DNA of 64,000 bases from Alphaproteobacteria bacterium (GTDB taxonomy: Bacteria > Pseudomonadota > Alphaproteobacteria > CACIAM-22H2): positions 1-64,000 of the forward strand of contig JAEULA010000006.1 of NCBI GenBank assembly GCA_016793165.1. The letters are read 5' to 3'. Below the pieces are notes generated by a model. That model was not told where the DNA came from. It searched no databases and saw only the letters and a program-made list of their open reading frames with translations. Of this stretch, positions 58,166-64,000 are shown piece by piece (the stretch's first letter is position 1; each line of letters begins with the position of its first letter). Position numbers and translations under genes: made by a program.

Positions 58166-59667
58166 CCGGCATCGCCGCGCGCGTTGGTTCCGACGTGACG
58201 AGCGGCTACTGTCGTCGCGTGGACGGTTCCCGACTGCCCCTCTCGCCCCGCACGACATCGCTCGTCGCCGCCGCGCTGCTCCTCGTCGCGCAGCTCGCGT
58301 CGTCCTGCGCCGTTGCGCAGCAGCCCCCGGGCGAGCGCGGCGACCCGTCGCGAGAGACGCTGCGTCGACAGCAGGAGCTCGAGGACGCGACGCGCGGCGC
58401 GCGGCCGACCGCGGTCACCCCGTCCCGCGTCGTCGAGTACGAGGAGGTGCTCGCGCGGCCAAACGACATCGATCTCAACTTCGCGTGGGCGCAGACCCAG
58501 GTGCTGCGCGGCGACATCAAGGGGGCGGCGAACACCCTCGAGCGCATGCTGCTGGTCGCGCCGTCCAACCCGCGGGTGCGCCTCCTCTACGCGATCGTGC
58601 TCTTCCGGCTGGAGCGGCTCGACGAGGCCGAGCGCGAGCTGGCGATCGTGCGCGACCTGCCGATGGAAGCGAGCCTGCGCAGCGAGATCGACCGCTATCG
58701 TCGCGACATCGCGCAGGCGCGCAAGCAGACGCGCTTCACCGCGCAGCTGTCGACGGCGATGCAGTACGAGTGGAACCGCAATGCGAGCCCGCGTTCGGGC
58801 GAATCGTCGTTCCTCGACCTGCGCTTCCCGGTCGCGAGCCAGGACCGCCGCAAGTCCGACTGGCAGTTCCAGAACATCGCGCGCATCGAGATGACCCACG
58901 ACCTGGAATACCAGGACAACCACCGCCTCACGGCCGCGGCCACCTATGTGCGCGGCGAGCAGGCGCGCGAGAGCCAGTTCGACTTCCAGACCGGCAGCAT
59001 CGAGTTCGGCGGCGTCATCGACATGGCGCCGACCTGGCTCGTGCCGAACGTCTATGCGCGACGGCTGCGCCTCGCCAACCAGAACTACGGCCGCGTCGAG
59101 GGCGCCAGCCTGCGCGTCGAGGAGCGGTTCTCGGGGCGCTTCCACATCTACGGATTCGGCGAGGTCGAGACCCAGAACTATCACCGGACCAGTCGCTCGA
59201 CGCGGGCGCCGGAGCGCTCCGGGATGCAATACGCGGCGGGCGTCGGCTCGGGCTGGATCATCAGCCCCCAGCACCGGCTCAATCTCGAGGTCGGCGGCCT
59301 GCTCAAGTCTGCGCACAAGGACTACGAGAGCTATCGCGGGCCGACCGCATCGCTGGTCCACACCTGGCTGCTCGGCCAGGGCGTCTTTCTCGTCACAACC
59401 CTGGGCGGCGAGATCAATCTCTACGACGAGCCCGAGACGGTGGTTTCCGTACGGGACCGGCGCGACCGAATCGGCCGCGCCAGGACGACTTTCGGAGTCC
59501 CGGTGGGCGTCTTCATCGAGAACGAAGCCATTGCGCAGGCCGAACCGATCAAGGACCTGACGATGTTCGTAAGCCTCGAGGGGACGCGCGCGCGGTCCAC
59601 AATCACGAATTACAGCTACGACACCTTCCGGGTGACGCTCGGACTCACGAAACGCTGGGATTTCTGA
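58162..59667 (+). CDS. TPR protein with outer-membrane beta-barrel (Slam-like)
   Basis: A 501-residue exported protein. A signal-like helix (TSLVAAALLLVAQLASSCAVAQ) is preceded by about 30 residues, so a GTG at 58219 is an alternative start. A TPR segment (about 95-185, PNDIDLNFAWAQTQVLRGD) leads to a beta-rich region with alternating strands that ends in an aromatic residue (LTKRWDF), as outer-membrane barrels do. The layout resembles surface-lipoprotein assembly modifier (DUF560) proteins. It overlaps the cyclase gene by four bases, which argues that the cyclase senses or serves this envelope component. Confidence 0.78.
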   Translation: MTGIAARVGSDVTSGYCRRVDGSRLPLSPRTTSLVAAALLLVAQLASSCAVAQQPPGERGDPSRETLRRQQELEDATRGARPTAVTPSRVVEYEEVLARPNDIDLNFAWAQTQVLRGDIKGAANTLERMLLVAPSNPRVRLLYAIVLFRLERLDEAERELAIVRDLPMEASLRSEIDRYRRDIAQARKQTRFTAQLSTAMQYEWNRNASPRSGESSFLDLRFPVASQDRRKSDWQFQNIARIEMTHDLEYQDNHRLTAAATYVRGEQARESQFDFQTGSIEFGGVIDMAPTWLVPNVYARRLRLANQNYGRVEGASLRVEERFSGRFHIYGFGEVETQNYHRTSRSTRAPERSGMQYAAGVGSGWIISPQHRLNLEVGGLLKSAHKDYESYRGPTASLVHTWLLGQGVFLVTTLGGEINLYDEPETVVSVRDRRDRIGRARTTFGVPVGVFIENEAIAQAEPIKDLTMFVSLEGTRARSTITNYSYDTFRVTLGLTKRWDF

Positions 59668-59726
59668 AGTTTCTGTGGTGTCTAGGGACCCACGGCGCCT
59701 GCTTTCGGTCAATTCGGGCGTCGCGT

Positions 59727-59742
59727 CGTGACCAGCGTCACT
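59727..59742 (+). promoter_or_regulatory. Crp-like binding site upstream of the FecR gene
   Basis: CGTGA-N6-TCACT resembles the Crp consensus TGTGA-N6-TCACA with four of five matches per half. It is a perfect inverted repeat of GTGAC/GTCAC, centred about 64 bases before the FecR ATG at 59799. A Crp-type regulator gene lies at the end of this module. Confidence 0.45.
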
Positions 59743-59798
59743 GCCCTGGTCGGCCGGATCCGTATGCTTGCGTTGTCCTCCGGAAAGGGAGGCCATCC

Positions 59799-61361
59799 AT
59801 GAAAATTCGCACTTTGATCTGCTCCTCGACGGCGCTCGTTGCCGGCCTCCTCATGCTCGGCACGGGCGGCGCCGCGGCCCAGACGGGCGTCGGCCGCCAG
59901 GTCGGCGTCGCGGCCGGGGTGACGGGGCCGGTGCAGCTGGTCGCGGCCGCGCCTGGGGCGCGCACGGCGGGGCGCAACGTGCAGTCCGGCGAGCCGATCC
60001 GCATCGGCGACCAGATCGCCACCGGGCCGGACGGCCGCCTGCAGATCATGCTGCTCGACGAGACGATCTTCACGATCGGCCCCAATGCCGCGCTGACGAT
60101 CGACGAGTTCGTGTTCGATTCGAAGTCGGGCGCCGGCAAGCTGAGCGCGAACGTCGCGCGCGGCGCCTTCCGCTTCGTCACCGGCCGCATCGCGGCGAAC
60201 AATCCCCAGGACATGCAGGTGAAGACGCCCGTCGGCACGATGGGCATCCGCGGCACCGTCGTCGGCGGCTGGGTCTCGGACGACCGCGCGCGGATCGTGC
60301 TGCTCGGGCCCGGAAGCCAGAACAACGCGGCCGAGCGCATGGGGCGCGTCTTCGTCCAGGGCAACGTGCCCCAGGGCAACGGCGTCGAGCTGCGTCGTCC
60401 CGGCTTCGCGACGGAAATCGTCGGACGCAACGGCCAGCCCTCCGCGCCGTTCCGGCTGCCCCAGTCCGAGATCGAGTCGCTGATCCGCGAGCTGTCCAAC
60501 CCGCTCACGCGCGCGGCGAATTCACTGCGCGACGGCGAGGACGGCGACGGCGCGGAGCAGCTTGCCGAAGTGGCGCCCGCGGCGGGCGGCGGTCTCGCCG
60601 GCGGAGACATGACCCGCCTGTCGGGCCAGCACATCGTCGACTTCCTGCGGCCGCTGATCTGCTCCTCTTGCGAGGTCGTGCTCACCCCATTGCCGACGAG
60701 CGGCTCGGGTGGCACCGGTGGCACCGGCGGTCCCGGCGGCTCCGGCGACCCGACCTCGCCCCCGGCCTCGGTCTTCGGCACCCGTCCGACGCTGCCCGAG
60801 ATCGCCACCTTCCGCGGCTCGATCACCTTCGGCACCACGTCGTTCTCGCTGGTGCCGGTCGGGGAGGGCGCGACCAGCGGCCGTTACGACGTGACCGCTT
60901 CCTTCGATTTCGAGACGCGCAGGCTCACCGGCACGCTCTCCGTGGTGCTGGGAGCGCTCGATGGTCGCGTCGCCTTCAGCGGCGAGATCGTTCCGCCGGG
61001 CAGCAGCGGCCCCGCTGCCGCGCCGAGCCGAGCGCTGGGGGCGGTGTCGTCGACCTCCGTCGCCCTGTCGCGGTCCACGGCGCCCGGCACGGTCGACGTG
61101 CCGCTGTTCGGAGGCGGCGTGAAGCAGACGTCGGACGGTTGGATCGATTTCCGCTTCGTGCTCGAGAAGTCGCCCGGCAGCGCGTCGGTCGATCGCCTGG
61201 CCAACGGCCTGCTCGTCTCGCGCTTCGTGTCGGCGAGCGACCCGATGGCGCCGCTTGCCGTCGGCGGCGGGTTGGCGAAGGCCGGTGCCGCCGGCGGCGC
61301 CGTGCCGCTGACCGATGCCGACCGGTCCAAGCTGCTCACCGATCTCGGCCTGAAGCGCTGA
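59799..61361 (+). CDS. FecR-domain exported protein
   Basis: A 520-residue protein. Signal peptide (1-28, SSTALVAGLLMLGTGGAAAQ); FecR domain (about 55-150) with GDQIATGPDGRLQIMLLDE and VKTPVGTMGIRGTVVG. The C-terminal half, separated by a Gly/Ser/Thr linker (SGGTGGTGGPGG), has no family I recognise. AAGGGAGG precedes the ATG. FecR domains next to CHASE2 cyclases are recurrent and are thought to sense or bind in the periplasm. It follows the TPR/barrel gene after 131 bases that contain the Crp-like site, so it may have its own promoter. Confidence 0.88.
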   Translation: MKIRTLICSSTALVAGLLMLGTGGAAAQTGVGRQVGVAAGVTGPVQLVAAAPGARTAGRNVQSGEPIRIGDQIATGPDGRLQIMLLDETIFTIGPNAALTIDEFVFDSKSGAGKLSANVARGAFRFVTGRIAANNPQDMQVKTPVGTMGIRGTVVGGWVSDDRARIVLLGPGSQNNAAERMGRVFVQGNVPQGNGVELRRPGFATEIVGRNGQPSAPFRLPQSEIESLIRELSNPLTRAANSLRDGEDGDGAEQLAEVAPAAGGGLAGGDMTRLSGQHIVDFLRPLICSSCEVVLTPLPTSGSGGTGGTGGPGGSGDPTSPPASVFGTRPTLPEIATFRGSITFGTTSFSLVPVGEGATSGRYDVTASFDFETRRLTGTLSVVLGALDGRVAFSGEIVPPGSSGPAAAPSRALGAVSSTSVALSRSTAPGTVDVPLFGGGVKQTSDGWIDFRFVLEKSPGSASVDRLANGLLVSRFVSASDPMAPLAVGGGLAKAGAAGGAVPLTDADRSKLLTDLGLKR

Positions 61362-61365
61362 GTGG

Positions 61366-61386
61366 CCGCGGCCCGCAGGGCCGCGG
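61366..61386. terminator. bidirectional stem-loop between FecR and crp-like genes
   Basis: CCGCGGCCC / GGGCCGCGG, nine base pairs around GCA, in the 32-base gap between two convergent genes. No T-run on either side. The position suits a shared terminator. Confidence 0.45.
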
Positions 61387-61393
61387 GCGCCGG

Positions 61394-62104
61394 CTACTCG
61401 CTGAATTCCTCGACCATCGCCGATAGGCGATCGACATTGGCGATCACGAGGCTGTTCTTCTCGCGGCGCACGAGGCTGCGGCGCTGCAGGTCCGAGAGCA
61501 CGCGCGCCACCGTTTCGCGGGTCGTCGAGACGCGGGCCGCGATGTCGCTGTGCACCGGGATCGGCTGAAGGACGCCGGTATTGCCCTCGACCCCGGACTG
61601 CCGCGCGAGCCGCAGCAGCTCCGCGTAGATCCGGTTCTGCGCGCCGAGCGTCGAGAGGTCCATGATGCGGCCGGTCGAGGCGCGCACGATGCGCGCGAGC
61701 CGCTTGAGCAGCGCCATCGTGACGGCCGGGTGCTCGACGAGCACCTCGTGGAACGCCTTGGCGGGGATGATCGCGGTCGTGGTCTGGTCGACGGCGACGA
61801 CGTTGGCGGACCGGCGGCCGCCGTCGATGGCGGCCAGCTCGCCGAAGGAACCGCCCATCGGGATGTCGTCGAAGCTCACCTCGCGGCCGGACAGGCCGTA
61901 ATTGACGACCCGCGCCGTGCCGCGTGCGACGAAATACACGTCGTTCGATTCGGTCTCCCGGTCGATGATCTGCTCCCCCGGTTCCCAGGTCTTCCAGCGA
62001 CAGCGCTGGCCGAGCTGGCGGCGCTCGTCCGGCGTCAGCGGTTTGAGGATCTCGACGGCATCGAGGGTGTCGCGGATCGGGGGGTGTCGGGTGTCGTTAA
62101 CCAT
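61394..62104 (-). CDS. Crp/Fnr-family transcriptional regulator
   Basis: A 236-residue regulator with an N-terminal cyclic-nucleotide-binding domain and a C-terminal winged helix. The phosphate-binding cassette is well kept (GSFGELAAIDGGRRSANVVA around residues 86-105), which favours real cAMP or cGMP binding. No Fnr-type N-terminal cysteines are seen. The recognition helix is DIAARVSTTRETVARVLSDL, with the R-E-x-x-x-R pattern of Crp. It is convergent to the cyclase-FecR operon and divergent from the MaoC gene, making it the likely reader of the local cyclase's product. Confidence 0.92.
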   Translation of the reverse strand: MVNDTRHPPIRDTLDAVEILKPLTPDERRQLGQRCRWKTWEPGEQIIDRETESNDVYFVARGTARVVNYGLSGREVSFDDIPMGGSFGELAAIDGGRRSANVVAVDQTTTAIIPAKAFHEVLVEHPAVTMALLKRLARIVRASTGRIMDLSTLGAQNRIYAELLRLARQSGVEGNTGVLQPIPVHSDIAARVSTTRETVARVLSDLQRRSLVRREKNSLVIANVDRLSAMVEEFSE

Positions 62105-62160
62105 GCGCTTGTTCCGTACTGTTGGCGTATCAGGATGATCGCTGCAACGGCTGGCGCGGA

Positions 62161-62189
62161 TTGCCGCCTTGCAAGGTGGTCAGTATAGT
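62161..62189 (+). promoter_or_regulatory. sigma70-type promoter of the MaoC gene with palindromic spacer
   Basis: TTGCCG (62161-62166), 17-base spacer, TATAGT (62184-62189), 58 bases before the ATG at 62247. The -10 matches five of six and the -35 four of six. The spacer begins with the perfect palindrome CCTTGCAAGG (62167-62176), a possible operator position. Confidence 0.55.
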
Positions 62190-62246
62190 CGCGCGCCTTT
62201 TGGATTGTGCGCTGCAGCATCCGGCGTGCGCGAGCGGAGCGGTGGA

Positions 62247-62726
62247 ATGAGCGACGCGGAAGAGTTGCATGGTTTCTTTTTCGAGGACCTGCGCGTGGGC
62301 CAGACGGCGGTCATCGCGCGAACGGTCACCGAGGCCGACATCGTCATGTTCGCAGGCATCTCTGGCGACACCAATCCGGTCCACATCAACGAGGAGTTCG
62401 CCGCGGGCACGATGTTCTCGGGCCGCATCGCCCACGGCATGCTGACCGCGAGCTTTATCTCGACCGTGATCGGGACGCGACTGCCAGGGCCGGGCGCCAT
62501 CTACTTGTCACAGTCATTGCGTTTCAAGGCGCCGGTGCGCGTCGGGGACACGGTCTGGGCACGGGCCACGGTGACCGAGCTGGTGCCCGAGAAGCGCCGC
62601 GCGGTGCTGGCCACCACGGTCAGCGTCCGCGACAAGGTGGTTCTCGAGGGCGAGGCGACGGTCATGGTGCCGCTGCGCGCCGCCGTGGCCAAGCCGGCCG
62701 TGCCCGCCGCGGCCACCGCGCAATAG
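62247..62726 (+). CDS. MaoC-family (R)-enoyl-CoA hydratase
   Basis: A 159-residue hot-dog-fold hydratase similar to PhaJ. The catalytic Asp and His lie in the hydratase-2 motif SGDTNPVHINEEFA, followed by GRIAHGMLTASFISTVIG. Products of this family hydrate trans-2-enoyl-CoA, feeding fatty acid degradation or PHA synthesis. The start ATG at 62247 follows GGTGGA; an earlier in-frame start is inside the promoter. ribF begins 46 bases downstream. Confidence 0.88.
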   Translation: MSDAEELHGFFFEDLRVGQTAVIARTVTEADIVMFAGISGDTNPVHINEEFAAGTMFSGRIAHGMLTASFISTVIGTRLPGPGAIYLSQSLRFKAPVRVGDTVWARATVTELVPEKRRAVLATTVSVRDKVVLEGEATVMVPLRAAVAKPAVPAAATAQ

Positions 62727-62772
62727 CCACGACGTCGACCGGGCGCCGGGCGGGATTCGAGCGCGGGCCGCG

Positions 62773-63729
62773 ATGCGCCTCATCCGACATGCCTCTGCCG
62801 CGCCGGCCGCGGCCGCCGGCGCCTCCGTGGCGATCGGGAACTTCGACGGCGTGCATCTCGGGCACCAGGCCGTCGTCCAGGCGGCGCAACGCGAGGCGTC
62901 GCGCCTCGGCGCGCCCTCGGCGGTCCTGACCTTCACGCCGCATCCCCGGCGGTTCTTCCGCCCCGACCAGCCACCCTTCCTTCTGACGCGCCTGCGCACC
63001 AAGCTGAGCCTGGTGGGCGCGCTCGGGGTCGATCTGCTCTACCTCCTGCGATTCGACGCGGCGCTCGCCTCGCTCACCGCCGAGGCCTTCGTCGACCGCG
63101 TGCTCATCGGGGCGATGCGCATCCGACATGCCGCCGTCGGTTACGACTTCGTCTTCGGCAAGGGGCGCGGGGGCGATCCCGAGTTCCTGCGCGCGCGTCT
63201 GGCCGCGGCCGGCGTCGCCACCACCGTCGTGGCGCCGGTCCGCGGCCCGGGCGACATCGTCTTCTCGTCGACCGCCGTGCGCGATGCGCTGGAATCGGGC
63301 GCGCCGGGACGGGCGGCGGCCATCCTCGGGCGGCCCTTCGCCATCGAGGGCCGCGTCGCCCGCGGCGACCGGCGCGGGCGTCTGATCGGCTTTCCCACGG
63401 CCAACATGTGGCTTGCCGAGTACGTGCGCCCGCGGCTGGGCGTCTACGCGGTCCGCGCCCGCCTCGACGCGCGGAATCTGCTCGGCGTGGCCAATCTCGG
63501 GCTGCGGCCCACTTTCGGCGGCGACAAGGAGCCGCGGCTCGAGGTCCATCTCTTCGACCTCGACGAGGACCTCTACGGCCGGCGCCTCTGCGTCGAGTTG
63601 ATCGAGTTCATCCGTCCCGAGCAGCGCTTCGACGGCCTCGAGGCGCTCAAGGCGCAGATCGCCCGCGACGCGGCAAAGGCACGCGCCCTGCTGGCCGGCG
63701 GTTGCGGCACCGCCGGCCCCTCCCTATGA
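62773..63729 (+). CDS. ribF: bifunctional riboflavin kinase/FAD synthetase
   Basis: A 318-residue enzyme that makes FMN and FAD from riboflavin. The N-terminal nucleotidyltransferase domain shows NFDGVHLGHQAVV and FTPHPRRFF. The C-terminal kinase domain shows GRVARGDRRGRLIGFPTANM, GVYAVRA and VHLFDLDEDLYGRRL. It is complete. It is upstream of an ACT-like gene, separated by a strong hairpin. Confidence 0.95.
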   Translation: MRLIRHASAAPAAAAGASVAIGNFDGVHLGHQAVVQAAQREASRLGAPSAVLTFTPHPRRFFRPDQPPFLLTRLRTKLSLVGALGVDLLYLLRFDAALASLTAEAFVDRVLIGAMRIRHAAVGYDFVFGKGRGGDPEFLRARLAAAGVATTVVAPVRGPGDIVFSSTAVRDALESGAPGRAAAILGRPFAIEGRVARGDRRGRLIGFPTANMWLAEYVRPRLGVYAVRARLDARNLLGVANLGLRPTFGGDKEPRLEVHLFDLDEDLYGRRLCVELIEFIRPEQRFDGLEALKAQIARDAAKARALLAGGCGTAGPSL

Positions 63730-63787
63730 TCCGCCGCGTCATGGCCCAGCGGTCCTTCAGCCCCGTCCGGACGGCGCGAATTAGCCG

Positions 63788-63810
63788 CCCGACTCTCGTC
63801 GAGAGTCGGG
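63788..63810 (+). terminator. stem-loop after ribF
   Basis: CCCGACTCTC / GAGAGTCGGG, ten perfect base pairs around GTC, 59 bases after the ribF stop and 46 before the next ATG. No T-run follows. It could terminate ribF or act as a leader structure for the downstream gene. Confidence 0.5.
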
Positions 63811-63855
63811 TCGAGCTGATTCGTCCATTCGCGCCGTTGAAGGAGTTCGCGCGCC

Positions 63856-64000
63856 ATGTCTTCGTCCGATCGTAGTTCCCCGCCCGTCTGGTGCTTTTCC
63901 GTGTTCGCCGCCCGCGAGGTGAGCGTGGCACCCCGCGTCCTTGGCGAGTTCGCCAAGCGCGGGCTCGTCCCTGACCGCTTCGAGTCCGTCGCCGCCGGCG
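63856..64000 (+). CDS. ACT-like small protein (3' end outside window)
   Basis: Forty-eight codons are visible from the ATG at 63856. The segment CFSVFAAREVSVAPRVLGEF followed by AKRGLVPDRFES looks like the first strand and helix of an ACT-type domain, resembling regulatory subunits of acetolactate synthase, in which a small molecule tunes enzyme activity. The remainder is outside the window, so the family call is provisional. Confidence 0.5.
   Translation, partial: MSSSDRSSPPVWCFSVFAAREVSVAPRVLGEFAKRGLVPDRFESVAAG

Overview
The window is a stretch of very GC-rich bacterial chromosome, dense with genes and with no insertion sequences, phage genes, CRISPR arrays or rRNA/tRNA genes that I could recognise. 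The gene order (sdhAB, then zapE-mdh-sucCDAB and lpdA; xerC next to a DUF484 gene; priA near atpHAGDC; gpmI-envC-ctpA-yibQ-rppH) is the arrangement typical of Alphaproteobacteria. The genus cannot be fixed from the sequence alone; a Rhodospirillales-like or related environmental lineage is a guess.

Layout. 1-2520 is the end of the succinate dehydrogenase operon (sdhA cut by the window edge, sdhB). 2531-6510 is an accessory stretch: an Asp/Glu racemase-like protein, a GntR-like regulator, an EctD-like 2-oxoglutarate dioxygenase, msrA and a Lys/Ala-rich protein. 6590-15283 is the TCA block zapE, mdh, sucC, sucD, sucA, sucB, closed by a clear terminator. Between sucB and lpdA sit a lipoprotein with a caspase-like CHAT domain (15443-18574) and a truncated histidine kinase. 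19320-29509 holds lpdA, an AlkX/YcaQ-type glycosylase, GNAT, GST, ExoD, a PhyH dioxygenase, xerC, DUF484, transaldolase and priA. 29623-31359 is an unusual DUF6065-prolyl-hydroxylase fusion, followed by the F1 operon atpHAGDC (31541-36444).

36550-44350 is the most accessory-looking part: a ferritin-like protein, a 15-bp tandem repeat, an ABC substrate-binding protein and fused permease, a GNAT, a PhnZ-like HD-domain oxygenase, a MerR regulator fused to a P-loop ATPase, an RraA-like protein and the ABC ATPase. The ATPase is translationally coupled to rppH. Together they look like an uptake and oxidation locus for a small organic molecule, possibly a phosphonate or quaternary amine (inference).

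44347-50755 (minus strand) is the envelope and RNA operon gpmI-envC-ctpA-yibQ-rppH. 50994-54516 is an unassigned plus-strand cluster (micro membrane protein, basic mini-protein, BNR beta-propeller, DUF2927). 54538-55779 is an MFS exporter. 55934-62104 is a signalling module: CHASE2 adenylate cyclase, TPR/outer-membrane barrel protein, FecR protein and a convergent Crp-like regulator, with a Crp-like site in front of the FecR gene. The window ends with a MaoC hydratase, ribF and the start of an ACT-like gene.

The strongest candidates for something undescribed are the HD-oxygenase/ABC locus with its MerR-ATPase fusion, the DUF6065-2OG-oxygenase fusion, the CHAT lipoprotein inside the 2-oxoglutarate dehydrogenase cluster, and the cyclase-FecR-Crp module.
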